Assembly: GCA_000384935.1 (NCBI GenBank)
Contig: ARRA01000001.1
Location: 1-64,000 of the forward strand
Source of the DNA: a gamma proteobacterium SCGC AAA076-P13
GTDB taxonomy: Bacteria > Pseudomonadota > Gammaproteobacteria > Magnimaribacterales > D2472
Length of the DNA: 64,000 nt
Direction of reading: 5' to 3'
Below are positions 16,415-26,148 of this stretch, in pieces (the stretch's first letter is position 1; every line of letters starts with the position of its first letter). The notes beneath the pieces are model-generated. The model worked only from the letters and a program-made list of their open reading frames with translations, was not told where the DNA came from and ran no database searches. The position numbers and the translations under genes are program-made.

Positions 16415-18853
16415 CTAAAAACTATAATTCACCATTAGACCGTAACTTTTGTAGTTATTTGGATATCCAAAGAATGTTGTTGAAGTTGGATCAGCTACAG
16501 CAGGAAATGCAGTAGTAATAAATTTATCATTATTAATATTTTTACCATAAAACATTAATGACAGAACACCATCACCAACACCCTGTTTTTCTATACCCAT
16601 AGAAATATTTAATGTATCTTGTTTTTTGGTTCCATTTCCATTGGCCTCAAGAATAGCTTGCCATGATGGGTTCTCAAGCAATTTAACTTCACTAGAATAT
16701 AAATGGCTTAATCTTACATAACCATCAAAACCATTAGTTTCCCAATTCCAAGTAATATTGGATGAGATTGTATCTTCAGGTATATTTGTTGGTGTTGTTC
16801 CTGTTAAGTCCCCAGAAGCCGAATTAGGGAACGAGTCATACACAGGATCAATAAACAAACCACTTACTGCTAAGTCAATATTATCACTTGGTGAAAGTAC
16901 TAAATCAAACTCATAACCATCAGCTGATTGAGATCCAGCATTTGCTAATACAAAACCAGTTCCAATAAATGTATTAGATTGAAAGCCTCTAATTTCTTGA
17001 TCAAACATAGCTATGTTGAGATAGCCAGATGGTAGATATATTTTTGCTCCCAATTCGAATACTTCCGCTTCTTCTGGGTCAGCATATCTTTGACCAAGAC
17101 CAGTATTCGGACCCACTGGAGTTCCTGCGGCAGCAAGTGCGGCAGTTTCAGTTGCATTTGGAAGTGAGTTTCTTGATATGTTCCAAGCAGTTGCTTTAAA
17201 ACCAGTTGAAACTCCACCATAAATTGTTACAGCATCATTTAATGCGTAAGATAATTTGGCTGTGTAGTCGACATTATCGTCACTACTTTTTCCATCTTGA
17301 GCAGCATTTGGAAAATTAACGAATTGAGGAATAAATTGGAGGCCCTGCAATGGCAATAGAGGGTTATAAGCAGGGTCTGTTGCTAAAACCATTGCCTGTG
17401 CCGGAGGGAAGCCTGCAGCAATTAGTCCCATTGCACCTGCACCTACAAAATCAAGATTTGAAAATACAGCTGTATTAATTTGATTGTAAGAAACAGACTT
17501 TTTATCTTCCATATAACTTGCACCAATAATTGCATTCAGTCTTTCAGAAAGTTGAATATCAAATTGTGCAAAAATTGATTTAGTTGAATTGTCTTGTGTT
17601 GCGCTCTCCATATTACCTTGACCAGCTGCAAACATTAGACTATCTGGAAGTCCAAATGCTGAAGCAACTTCTGCAATAGTCCCTACAGGTAAAAATGCAT
17701 CTATGTAAGGTCTCCATAAGGGTCCGAAATAAATAGATTCATTAAAATCCATATCTTCTTGATAATAAAAACCACCAAATAACCAATTAAATTTCTCGTT
17801 ATCCTCGGAATAAATCCTTATTTCCTGGGTTATACCATTTAAATCTTTTTTAATTGGACTTGGGGCAACAATATTTACAGCATCAAAATCAACATCTTGG
17901 ATTTCAAAATTATATGAATTTCTATATGAAGTAATACTTTCAATTGTTGCATTGTCTAGATTTTTTTCAATATGAATAGATAAGCCTGAATTATCTCCTT
18001 GTGAGATAGGATCACTGTCGTAGAACGCTTTCTTTGTAAATGGATCATTAGGAATAATTTGGCCACCGAAAGCTGCAGTTATTTGGTTTCCTGCCCCGTA
18101 AGAAGTACTTCCCACAGCACAGCATATTTCATCATAATCATCGTAATCAGCTGTAATCCTTACCGATAAATCATCAGATGGAACATATAACAGCTCTGCT
18201 CTATAGCCTACCCTATCTCTATCGTTGGTAGCATTACCAGTTATAGGGTTTTCTGAATGCCCATCTCTTTTGTTAAAGTTAGCACTGAAACTATAAGCAA
18301 GATTCTCGTTTAAAGGACCTGTATAGTAGAGCTTGCCAACTCTTGAGTTATATTTACCTATTCCAAAAGAAACATTCCCAGATTTTTCAAAGGATGGTTT
18401 TTTGGTAACAATATTTATAACACCAGCAGAAGCATTTTTTCCAAACAAGGTGCTTTGCGGACCTCTTAGAACTTCAATCCTCTCAAGCATTGGTAAATCA
18501 GATATTTGGCTTTGCGTTTTAGATCTGTATACACCATCAATAAAAACAGCAACTGAAGGCTCAATACCAGGATTATTTGATCCATTTCCGAAACCTCTAA
18601 TAAAAAAAGTTGTATTAACAGATGATTGGTATTGTCTTGTATCGAGTGACGGTACAACTGATTTAAGGTCAAAAATATCAACAACATTAGCTTTCTCAAT
18701 AACATCAGCAGTTACAACTGAAACTGCTATTGGAACCTCTTGAAGTGTTTTTTCAGTTTTGGTCGCCGTAACTATTACTTCTTCAACATCTTGAGCATCC
18801 AAAAATATAGACATTGAAAGCAATATAGTTAGTGTGTAAATAGAATTTTTCAT
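16415..18853 (-). CDS. TonB-dependent outer-membrane receptor
   Basis: This is an energised outer-membrane channel for a large or scarce ligand. The 812-residue protein has a signal peptide (about 1-20), a TonB-box-like stretch EEVIVTATKTEK, the plug domain (about 40-150, with VPIAVSVVTADVIEKANV and RIEVLRGPQSTLFGKNASAGVINI) and a beta-barrel ending in an aromatic residue (YGLMVNYSF). The strands are rich in aromatic and Asn residues, as in receptors annotated for organic ligands rather than siderophores. The ligand is not known; downstream genes (NMO, MBL hydrolase) are upstream on the same strand and do not reveal it. Its leader has a strong AGGGGA ribosome site. Confidence 0.95.
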   Translation of the reverse strand: MKNSIYTLTILLSMSIFLDAQDVEEVIVTATKTEKTLQEVPIAVSVVTADVIEKANVVDIFDLKSVVPSLDTRQYQSSVNTTFFIRGFGNGSNNPGIEPSVAVFIDGVYRSKTQSQISDLPMLERIEVLRGPQSTLFGKNASAGVINIVTKKPSFEKSGNVSFGIGKYNSRVGKLYYTGPLNENLAYSFSANFNKRDGHSENPITGNATNDRDRVGYRAELLYVPSDDLSVRITADYDDYDEICCAVGSTSYGAGNQITAAFGGQIIPNDPFTKKAFYDSDPISQGDNSGLSIHIEKNLDNATIESITSYRNSYNFEIQDVDFDAVNIVAPSPIKKDLNGITQEIRIYSEDNEKFNWLFGGFYYQEDMDFNESIYFGPLWRPYIDAFLPVGTIAEVASAFGLPDSLMFAAGQGNMESATQDNSTKSIFAQFDIQLSERLNAIIGASYMEDKKSVSYNQINTAVFSNLDFVGAGAMGLIAAGFPPAQAMVLATDPAYNPLLPLQGLQFIPQFVNFPNAAQDGKSSDDNVDYTAKLSYALNDAVTIYGGVSTGFKATAWNISRNSLPNATETAALAAAGTPVGPNTGLGQRYADPEEAEVFELGAKIYLPSGYLNIAMFDQEIRGFQSNTFIGTGFVLANAGSQSADGYEFDLVLSPSDNIDLAVSGLFIDPVYDSFPNSASGDLTGTTPTNIPEDTISSNITWNWETNGFDGYVRLSHLYSSEVKLLENPSWQAILEANGNGTKKQDTLNISMGIEKQGVGDGVLSLMFYGKNINNDKFITTAFPAVADPTSTTFFGYPNNYKSYGLMVNYSF

Positions 18854-18946
18854 TCTAATCCCCTATTAATAAAATAAATAATACTCAAAATTATATATGA
18901 GCTTAGCAATAAGAAAAAGAATGATTTATGTGTAAAAAATACGTAT

Positions 18947-19870
18947 TTAAAAAAGATTTTTTGAAAGCCTTAAGCAGACTTCATTATATTCACTAATAGT
19001 TTCGTTAATAATATTTTTAACTGACTTAATTTCATTAATCAAACCTGAAGATTGTCCTGCAAGAGCTGGCGCTGCGTTCATATCGCCACCAAAATATAGA
19101 TCTTTAATTTTTGCCAAATCACCCATGCTCATTGAGCCCTTCTCAAAAATATCTTTTGTGAGCTCTGTTTTTAATGCTCTTATAACAGGTTTTGAAGACT
19201 TATTAAGAATATAAGTACCATCAGTGCCAGCACTTTTAATTGAGTTTTTAAAATTATCATGAACAGGACTTTCAATTGAGGAGACAAAGCGTGTTCCCAT
19301 CTGAATAGCCTCAGCACCTGCGGCAAAGGCTGAAGCCATACCAATACCATTCACTATTCCACCAGCAGCAATGATTGGTAAATCTATTTCATTTTTAATA
19401 GCTTGTATTAAAACTGTTAAGCCAATTTCTTCATAGCCCTTAAAGCCACCGCCTTCAGTGCCTTCAACAACAAGACCATCAACACCAGCCTCATAAGCTT
19501 TAAGAGCGCCTTGTAGGTTTGGCACAGCATGGTAAACAGTAATATCCGCATCTTTTAAAACTTTAATATATTTAGACGGATCGCCAGCTGAAGTTGTAAC
19601 AAAATTTACATTATTATCAACGCAAAAATCAACCATAGATGAGTCTTTTAAGAATAATAGTGGGAGGTTTATACCAAAAGGCTTATCTGTAAGGCTTGCC
19701 ATTTTTTTTATTTCTTGTTTACAAGCATCCACTTCACCAGAAGAAGTCTCTATAACACCCAAACCACCTGCATTTGATACTGCAGAAGCTAACTGGCTTC
19801 TTGCAATCCATCCCATTGGTGCTTGAATAATTGGATATTTTGCGCCTGTATCTCTTAGTACTCTATTCAT
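18947..19870 (-). CDS. Nitronate monooxygenase family flavoprotein
   Basis: This FMN-dependent TIM-barrel enzyme of the 2-nitropropane dioxygenase/NMO family oxidises alkyl nitronates such as propionate 3-nitronate. The 307-residue protein starts with YPIIQAPMGWIARSQLASAVSNAGG and has GINLPLLF, FVTTSAGDPSKYIK, VVEGTEGGGF near residue 135, IAAGGIVNGIGMASAFAAGA and GTRFVSSIESPVH. These cover FMN binding and the domain core. It lies between the receptor and the MBL hydrolase on the same strand with about 60-90 base gaps. The real substrate may be an enoyl or nitro compound. Confidence 0.88.
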   Translation of the reverse strand: MNRVLRDTGAKYPIIQAPMGWIARSQLASAVSNAGGLGVIETSSGEVDACKQEIKKMASLTDKPFGINLPLLFLKDSSMVDFCVDNNVNFVTTSAGDPSKYIKVLKDADITVYHAVPNLQGALKAYEAGVDGLVVEGTEGGGFKGYEEIGLTVLIQAIKNEIDLPIIAAGGIVNGIGMASAFAAGAEAIQMGTRFVSSIESPVHDNFKNSIKSAGTDGTYILNKSSKPVIRALKTELTKDIFEKGSMSMGDLAKIKDLYFGGDMNAAPALAGQSSGLINEIKSVKNIINETISEYNEVCLRLSKNLF

Positions 19871-19933
19871 AATTTTATTCCTATATAAATTAACAACATA
19901 CTAAAGCAATTTGTTGAAATATATAAAATTTAT

Positions 19934-21007
19934 TTAGCGCTCTTCAATTCGATCAACTAATATTTCAGTTGAGTCTATAGGAAGAATGACTCTTGTTCCA
20001 TCATGTGATGAAGTCCATTCATCCATAACATCATCAACACCTCTATACATTATATCTTCCATCAATTTATTTCGCGGTGCTGGAAGATGATGATAGAAAA
20101 CAAGATGTTTAACATTGGCTTCATTAGCTCCCTTTACCACATCCATAACAGGGGTGTGATAATCAAGAATATCGATTGTGACAGTATCTGCTATAAAATC
20201 ATTATTACTTTTAGCAACTTGATTTATGAGATCTAAGATTTCAAGCGACATAGATTCATGAAATAGAACATCTACATTTTTTGAATTTTTGACAAGATTT
20301 TGATCATAAGTTGTATCTCCACTGATACTCATAGATCTTCCCTTATAATCTATTCTATAACCAAGAGCAGGTTCAACAGGATCGTGTGATACGCTGTAAG
20401 CAGTTATTTTTAGATTATCTTCATCAATGAGAATAGGGTTTTTTAGATCAACTGTATGGGTATCAAAGCCAACAACGTCTAGGGGGGCTAATAGATCACC
20501 ATGGTGTTCATTTCTAAAAATGTAATCATTCGTGTAAGCCAACTCAGTTCCATCTGTAAGAAGCTGAACGCCTTCAGGGCCATAGACCTTTAGCTTAGAT
20601 TTCCTTGCTCCAGCAAGCCATGTATCCATATGAATTTCACCTATATCAGCAATATGATCAGAGTGAAGGTGGGTATAAAAAACACCTTTTACACGATCAA
20701 ATGGTATATTCCAATTAACTAAATTTTGAACACTTCCATCACCAGTATCAAATATAAATATCTTGTCACCAGCTTGCACTAAAATACATGCCTCAGCTCT
20801 ATTTGGGTCTACTATAGGTGCTCTTGAACCACAAACTATTGCTGTTAATGTATCCTCTTCAGGCAAATTTGATTCAGGTGTGGCCAATGACTTAATAGCA
20901 AAACCTAATAGCTTGTCTTGGATAAAATGATTCTTTAGTGACAGAGTGCCTAAGATGAATAGAGATATTGAAATCAAGACTAAATATTTAAATGTTTTTA
21001 CCATCAA
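19934..21007 (-). CDS. Exported or membrane-anchored metallo-beta-lactamase-fold hydrolase
   Basis: The 357-residue protein has an N-terminal hydrophobic signal or anchor (about residues 7-23) followed by a tRNase Z/arylsulfatase-type MBL domain. Metal ligands are visible in THLHSDHIAD (His113, His115, Asp117, His118), FDTGDGS near residue 86, SVSHDPVEPALGYR, ISGDTTYD and the last His in VFYHHLPAP. This subgroup includes periplasmic MBL arylsulfatase-like enzymes and phosphodiesterases; substrate unknown. Transcription is leftward and divergent from the sulfatase gene. Confidence 0.85.
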   Translation of the reverse strand: MMVKTFKYLVLISISLFILGTLSLKNHFIQDKLLGFAIKSLATPESNLPEEDTLTAIVCGSRAPIVDPNRAEACILVQAGDKIFIFDTGDGSVQNLVNWNIPFDRVKGVFYTHLHSDHIADIGEIHMDTWLAGARKSKLKVYGPEGVQLLTDGTELAYTNDYIFRNEHHGDLLAPLDVVGFDTHTVDLKNPILIDEDNLKITAYSVSHDPVEPALGYRIDYKGRSMSISGDTTYDQNLVKNSKNVDVLFHESMSLEILDLINQVAKSNNDFIADTVTIDILDYHTPVMDVVKGANEANVKHLVFYHHLPAPRNKLMEDIMYRGVDDVMDEWTSSHDGTRVILPIDSTEILVDRIEER

Positions 21008-21123
21008 GTCACTCTTTTATTAAAAATAAGGATGTCTTAATTCTATATATCACTTGATGTTCTGTAAATTTGTTTATATGCATAGTCATTGTTTAATAAT
21101 GCATAAAGATTAAGGGGGTAATG

Positions 21124-21140
21124 AGGGGGCGCTCCCCCCT
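21124..21140. other. GC-rich hairpin in the MBL/sulfatase divergent intergenic region
   Basis: Within 242 bases of AT-rich DNA between divergent genes lies a GGGGG-CGCT-CCCCC hairpin (21124-21140), preceded by a second G-run at 21115-21119 that could pair as an alternative. There is no T-tract, so it is a poor intrinsic terminator. The rest of this stretch holds TATGCAT repeats and no convincing gene. It could be a regulatory structure; its function is unknown. Confidence 0.4.
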
Positions 21141-21249
21141 TGATTGCATAATTTTGCAAATAGTAATTTATCTCTAAATATATTTGCATAAATGGTTTTC
21201 AAAAAATCTCATACCTTAATACTAAAAATATAATAAGATTTATAATGAA

Positions 21250-22884
21250 ATGAAAAAAAAAATTACCTTATCATTAATACTTCTATCTATTGTAGTTGGG
21301 TGGAACTTTAAAAAAGAAATTGCACTCACACTGATTCCTTTGTCACTAAATTTTAGTAATCCAATTGCAGAAAACCGAGAAATTATTTGGCCAGTTAATA
21401 AAGAAATAGTCGTATCAAACAAGCCAAATATTATTTTAATACTAGCCGATGATTTAGGGTTTAATGATGTTTCTTTTTATAATGGTGGTGCAGCTGATGG
21501 ATCACTTAAAACACCAAATATTGATAAGCTAGCACGAGACGGTATTGCTTTTACTAATGGTTATGCAGCAAGCCCAGTATGCTCACCTTCAAGAGCTTCT
21601 ATAATGACAGGAAGATATTCAAGTAGATATGGGTTTGAGTATACCCCCTACCCTGCAAATGCAGCCCGGATAATGAATTTGCTTAGACGCGACGGAGAGT
21701 TGGAAACCATAGAGCTCGATGATGTTCAGTGGGATGAAGTTGGTCTAACAATTGGAGGGCTTCCTAGTAACGAAATAACAATTGCAGAATTGCTTAAAGA
21801 TAATGGTTATTATACTGCTCATATTGGAAAATGGCATTTAGGTGGATTTACAGATGGAATGAAACCTAATGATCAAGGCTTTGATGATAGTTTAATGCTT
21901 AATAGCAGTTTATATCTTCCTAAAAATCATCCAGATGTTGTAAATGCAAAAATAGATACCAGTATTGAAGATATGGTTTGGGCATCATCACAATTTGCAG
22001 TAAGTTTTAATGGAGGTGAGCCCTTTAAGCCTGGTGGGTACATAACGGATTACTATACTAATGAAGCTGTAAATGTCATAAATAATAATAAAGATAGCCC
22101 ATTTTTTCTTTACTTGGGTCATTTTGCGCCCCACAACCCCTTACAGTCACTTAAGAAAGATTATGAAAAGCACAAACACATGCAAAACCATACGCTTCAA
22201 GTCTATTCTGGGATGATAGAGGCTCTTGATAGATCAATTGAGAAAATTGTTGATGCACTTGAAAAAAATGGATTAACTGATAATACTTTAATAATCTTTA
22301 CTTCTGATAATGGCGGTGCCGGTTATATTGGTCTTCATGACATAAATAAGCCCTATCGAGGATGGAAGCTTACTCACTTTGAGGGCGGTGTTCATGTACC
22401 ATTTTTTGCAAAGTGGCCATCAATGATAGATAAAAATCAGGTATTTAGTAAACGAATTCATCATACAGATATTTTTAGTACTATATTAGGAGCTGCGAAT
22501 ATTGAACAACCTAAAAATACGTATATAGACGGTAAAAATCTGATTCCCTATATAGTTGATAAAAAAGAAGGTGAGCCGCATGACACTCTTTATTGGAAAA
22601 ACTCAACCTACCAAGCAATTATTCACAATGACTGGAAGCTAATGCGTTCTAAGTACCCATTTAAGCAAGAGTTTTTATACAATCTTAGTAATGATCCATA
22701 TGAGCTAAGTAATGTAGCCGGAAATGAATTTGAAATAAAGCAACTATTAAACAATATGTTGGACAAACACGTTGAATCAATGCCAAAGGTAAAGTGGCCA
22801 CAGTCAGTTTATATGCCAATCACAACAAATAGACCAATAACAGATTATGAAGATGGAGATGAGCTAATTTATTGGCCAAACTAA
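21250..22884 (+). CDS. Sulfatase (formylglycine-type arylsulfatase family)
   Basis: Sulfatases hydrolyse sulfate esters on glycans, sterols or aryl compounds using a formylglycine made from Cys or Ser. The 544-residue protein has an N-terminal hydrophobic signal (about 4-20), PNIILILADDLGFND with metal-binding Asp67/Asp68, and the maturation motif CSPSRASIMTGR with Cys111 as the modified residue. AHIGKWHLGG and FTSDNGGAG complete the active site. It is probably periplasmic. No maturase gene is seen here. It leads a nine-gene plus-strand array, with the next gene 22 bases away. No clear Shine-Dalgarno precedes the start. Confidence 0.92.
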   Translation: MKKKITLSLILLSIVVGWNFKKEIALTLIPLSLNFSNPIAENREIIWPVNKEIVVSNKPNIILILADDLGFNDVSFYNGGAADGSLKTPNIDKLARDGIAFTNGYAASPVCSPSRASIMTGRYSSRYGFEYTPYPANAARIMNLLRRDGELETIELDDVQWDEVGLTIGGLPSNEITIAELLKDNGYYTAHIGKWHLGGFTDGMKPNDQGFDDSLMLNSSLYLPKNHPDVVNAKIDTSIEDMVWASSQFAVSFNGGEPFKPGGYITDYYTNEAVNVINNNKDSPFFLYLGHFAPHNPLQSLKKDYEKHKHMQNHTLQVYSGMIEALDRSIEKIVDALEKNGLTDNTLIIFTSDNGGAGYIGLHDINKPYRGWKLTHFEGGVHVPFFAKWPSMIDKNQVFSKRIHHTDIFSTILGAANIEQPKNTYIDGKNLIPYIVDKKEGEPHDTLYWKNSTYQAIIHNDWKLMRSKYPFKQEFLYNLSNDPYELSNVAGNEFEIKQLLNNMLDKHVESMPKVKWPQSVYMPITTNRPITDYEDGDELIYWPN

Positions 22885-22906
22885 ATTTTTAAATAAGAGG
22901 TAAAAC

Positions 22907-23740
22907 ATGAAAAAATTAAAAAAAATAGCATTAAGCATAAGCATATTAGTTGTAGTGGTTGTAATGGCATTACCTATGTTATTAACAAAAGCAGGTCTAC
23001 ACCCAAAATATGACGGTAAAGAGTTTAATTTTAATAACAAAAAAGCTCTAATAATAGCCACTAATCACGGGGTTCTTAATAAACCGAATGAAACTGATGG
23101 TGCTCCAACGGGCTTATTGCTATCTGAACTTAGCCTTCCATACTTTGAGTTTAAGGATGCGAATATTGATGTAACAATAGCCTCTATTAATGGAGGTTTG
23201 ATTCCTGTGGAGCCAACACCTTGGTTCATAGAAACAAAGGAGGATAAAATGTTTAATGAATCTGCTGAACTTACCTCCCTATTAACAAATTCACTGTCTA
23301 TTGAAGATGTAGATTTTACAGAATTTGATATCGTTTTTTTATCTGGCGGATGGGGAGCAGCATATGATCTTGGATTTTCGGAATCACTAGCGGATAAAAT
23401 GTTTACAGCTTATGAGTCTGGGTCTTTAATTGGCGCCATATGTCATGGTGTTTTGGGTTTAATTAATATTAAAAATAAAGATGGTGAGTTATTAATTAAA
23501 AATAGAAAAATGACCGGAGTAACTAACAAGCAGTTACAAGAACTCGGTATATTTTTTACACCAATGCACCCTGAAGATGAGCTAAAAAAAGCTGGAGTAC
23601 TTTTTGAATCAAAATCTAAACGCATAGAATTTTTTGCCAACCATGTGGTTGTAGATGATGAAAAAAGATTTATAACTGGACAAAATCAAAACGCTGGACA
23701 TGAAATATCTCAACAAATTATGGAGTTATTAGACAAATGA
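22907..23740 (+). CDS. DJ-1/PfpI (class I amidotransferase-like) family protein
   Basis: The 277-residue protein has an N-terminal membrane anchor or signal (about residues 7-25) and a DJ-1/PfpI domain of the Hsp31-like branch. The nucleophile elbow GAICHGVLGL contains Cys179-His180, and a conserved acidic partner is Glu74 in TGLLLSEL. Family members act as glyoxalase III/deglycase-like enzymes or proteases against electrophile damage. Ribosome site AAGAGGT is well placed. The stop overlaps the next start by four bases, tying it to the following isomerase-like gene. Confidence 0.85.
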   Translation: MKKLKKIALSISILVVVVVMALPMLLTKAGLHPKYDGKEFNFNNKKALIIATNHGVLNKPNETDGAPTGLLLSELSLPYFEFKDANIDVTIASINGGLIPVEPTPWFIETKEDKMFNESAELTSLLTNSLSIEDVDFTEFDIVFLSGGWGAAYDLGFSESLADKMFTAYESGSLIGAICHGVLGLINIKNKDGELLIKNRKMTGVTNKQLQELGIFFTPMHPEDELKKAGVLFESKSKRIEFFANHVVVDDEKRFITGQNQNAGHEISQQIMELLDK

Positions 23741-24384
23741 ATGATAAAAAAAATCTAGACCTATATTTCTCATACAGAAGCCCCTATTCATATTTAATTC
23801 TTCCAAGAATGCTAAAACTTAAGAAAGAATCTAATATTAATATAAACTTTAAAATTGTTTATCCAATAGCTATAAGAATGCCGGAATGGTTTGATAAAAA
23901 GAATATATTATTTTTTATTCCCTTGCTGATTGATTTTAAAAGAAAAGCCAAAAAATTAAACATACCTGTTCGACTTCCCATACAACCTGATCCAATTAAA
24001 CAAAATTCATTTACTGGAAGAATTTCAAAAGACCAACCATATATATTTGATATAAGTCATATGGGTCAAGAAATGACAAACAGAGGTCATGGCCTAGAAT
24101 TTGCTCAAAAACTTTCAACAACTATCTGGACAGAAAAAGACTGGAATAAAGAAGAAAATATTGCTGAAATATTACTAGGGTTCAACGTTGAGTTTGCAGA
24201 AATTAAAGAGACTATAAAAAAGAATGAAAATGAGTTAATTAAGCAGATTGAACAGAATCAAGCCGATCAATTAGAAGCAGGTCATCATGGCGTTCCACTT
24301 TCTGTATATAAAGGAAACTACTTTTTTGGTCAGGATAAATTTGATGATCTTATTGAAAATATAAAATTGCATGGAGATATATAG
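23737..24384 (+). CDS. DsbA-like thioredoxin-fold protein, 2-hydroxychromene-2-carboxylate isomerase family
   Basis: The 215-residue protein belongs to the HCCA isomerase/kappa-GST group. It starts with LYFSYRSPYSYLILPRM, where Ser15 takes the place of the catalytic serine of kappa-class GSTs rather than the CxxC of DsbA. A helical insertion (about 60-150) and the conserved GVPLSVYKGNYFFGQDKFDD at the C-terminus complete the fold. HCCA isomerase acts in naphthalene degradation with glutathione as cofactor, but the family is broad. It overlaps the upstream gene by four bases and directly abuts the dehalogenase gene. Confidence 0.85.
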   Translation: MNDKKNLDLYFSYRSPYSYLILPRMLKLKKESNININFKIVYPIAIRMPEWFDKKNILFFIPLLIDFKRKAKKLNIPVRLPIQPDPIKQNSFTGRISKDQPYIFDISHMGQEMTNRGHGLEFAQKLSTTIWTEKDWNKEENIAEILLGFNVEFAEIKETIKKNENELIKQIEQNQADQLEAGHHGVPLSVYKGNYFFGQDKFDDLIENIKLHGDI

Positions 24385-25449
24385 ATGGAAATCCTAAGAA
24401 CACCTGACTCACACTTTAAAGATATTAAGGATTATCCCTATAATCCAATATATACAAGCATAGTTAGCAAAGATGGCACTGAGGTTAGAGTTCACCATAT
24501 CGATGAAGGACCAAAAGACGGTCCTATTTTATTGGCTATGCATGGTCAGCCTGTTTGGAGTTACCTATACGCTAAAATGATTCCCATTTTAAATGAGGCC
24601 GGAATAAGAGTTATTGCACCAGACTTAATAGGTTATGGTAAATCAGATAAACCTACTGCAAGAGAAGATTACTCATACCAAAATCAAGTAGATTGGATGA
24701 GTGAGTGGTTGAGAGTAAATGATTTTAAAAATCTTACTTTTTTTGGCCAAGACTGGGGTGGATTAATTGGCTTACGCATGGTTGCCAAAGACCCAGATAG
24801 ATTTTTAAAAATTGCTATAGGAAATACAGGCCTTCCGTATAATCCAGATACTCCTCAACAAGTTATTGATGAAGTAAAAGTATTCAAAACATCTAATAAA
24901 AAAATTACGCTATTTAAATTGGCAAATGAAATACAAAAAATGGATGGTGAAACTCATCCTGCAACAAAATTCATGTATTGGCAAAAGTACACCTGGGATA
25001 CAAAAAATATTCCAATAGGTATGCTTACTGAAATGCAAATGGGGAAGACTTTCAAATCAAAACTTGCAACCTTTGTTCATTACCTATTACAAAGTATTGG
25101 GCTTGAAAAAATATCACCCTTTTATACTGATTTAATGAAAGCATATGAGGCTCCCTTTCCTAACGCATCATATAAAATGGGGCCAAGAGCAATGCCTAGC
25201 CATGTCCCAATAATTCCAGATCAATCACTAGAAGCTCAAAAAGAAGCTCGTGCATTTTTTAAAACATCAGATAAACCATTTTTATCTATTTTTGCTGGTG
25301 ATGATCCAGTAACAAATGGAATTGAAAAAGATGTACTTAAGATGGCTCCAAATGCAATAAGTGCCCCACAAATAGGTGGAGGACATTTTTTTCAGTGGAC
25401 AAGACCAAAACAACTATCTAAGGTAATAGTAAATTTTATTAAAGCATAA
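24385..25449 (+). CDS. Haloalkane dehalogenase-like alpha/beta hydrolase
   Basis: Haloalkane dehalogenases hydrolyse carbon-halogen bonds through an Asp nucleophile. In this 354-residue protein the oxyanion motif MHGQPVWSYLY is near residue 52, the nucleophile elbow FFGQDWGGLIG has Asp123 followed by the halide-binding Trp124, the third acid is Asp306 or Asp307 in FAGDDPVTNG, and the base is His334 in GGGHFFQW. This Asp-Trp pair matches the DhlA/DhmA-type subfamily better than epoxide hydrolases. It is longer than the typical 300 residues, with a larger cap. It starts at the base after the previous stop. The halogenated substrate is unknown. Confidence 0.88.
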   Translation: MEILRTPDSHFKDIKDYPYNPIYTSIVSKDGTEVRVHHIDEGPKDGPILLAMHGQPVWSYLYAKMIPILNEAGIRVIAPDLIGYGKSDKPTAREDYSYQNQVDWMSEWLRVNDFKNLTFFGQDWGGLIGLRMVAKDPDRFLKIAIGNTGLPYNPDTPQQVIDEVKVFKTSNKKITLFKLANEIQKMDGETHPATKFMYWQKYTWDTKNIPIGMLTEMQMGKTFKSKLATFVHYLLQSIGLEKISPFYTDLMKAYEAPFPNASYKMGPRAMPSHVPIIPDQSLEAQKEARAFFKTSDKPFLSIFAGDDPVTNGIEKDVLKMAPNAISAPQIGGGHFFQWTRPKQLSKVIVNFIKA

Positions 25450-25454
25450 CTTAT

Positions 25455-26135
25455 ATGATTCATCTTTACACCGCATCAACACCTAATGGACATAAAATTT
25501 CTTGTTTATTAGAAGCACTTGAAATGCCATATGAAATACATTCAGTAAATCTTGGCGATGGTGATCAACACAAACCAGATTTTTTAAAAATAAGTCCAAA
25601 TGGAAGAATACCTGCAATTGTAGATACAGATAATAATCTATCAATTTTTGAATCAGGTGCAATCATGCTTTATTTGGCTGATAAAGCTGGGAAACTTATT
25701 CCAAAGGATGTAATTGGTAGAGCTAAAGTTACAGAATGGCTTATGTTTCAAATGGGCGGTATTGGACCAATGATGGGTCAAGCAAATGTTTTTTTTAGAT
25801 ACTTTCCTGAAAAACTCCAACCTGCAATTGAACGATATCAAAATGAATCGAGGAGACTTTTTGAGGTTCTTGATATGCAGCTCGCAATGAATGAATGGGT
25901 TGCAGGTGAATATTCAATTGCAGACATAGCAAATTGGTGTTGGGTCAGAACTCATAATTGGTCTGGAGTGTCTACTGAAGGTCTTATTCATTTAGAAAAA
26001 TGGAAAGATAAAATGTATGAGCAACCTGGAATGCTTAAAGGCATTAAGATTCCTCATGACAGGGAGAGTGTTTTAAAAAATAAGGATGATGAAAAGAAAT
26101 TCATTAAAAACGCTCAGAAAATGGTAAAAAAATAA
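25455..26135 (+). CDS. Glutathione S-transferase, YfcG/YghU-like (Nu class)
   Basis: The 226-residue protein has an N-terminal thioredoxin fold with YTASTPNGHKISCLLEAL, DFLKISPNGRIPAIVD and FESGAIMLYLADKAGKL. This arrangement is typical of YfcG/YghU proteins, which bind two glutathiones (or GSSG) and act as disulfide reductases. The C-terminal helical domain has IADIANWCWVRTHNWSG. It lies five bases after the dehalogenase gene and 13 bases before another GST. Soluble and cytoplasmic. Confidence 0.9.
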   Translation: MIHLYTASTPNGHKISCLLEALEMPYEIHSVNLGDGDQHKPDFLKISPNGRIPAIVDTDNNLSIFESGAIMLYLADKAGKLIPKDVIGRAKVTEWLMFQMGGIGPMMGQANVFFRYFPEKLQPAIERYQNESRRLFEVLDMQLAMNEWVAGEYSIADIANWCWVRTHNWSGVSTEGLIHLEKWKDKMYEQPGMLKGIKIPHDRESVLKNKDDEKKFIKNAQKMVKK

Positions 26136-26148
26136 ACGGAGATTACCT

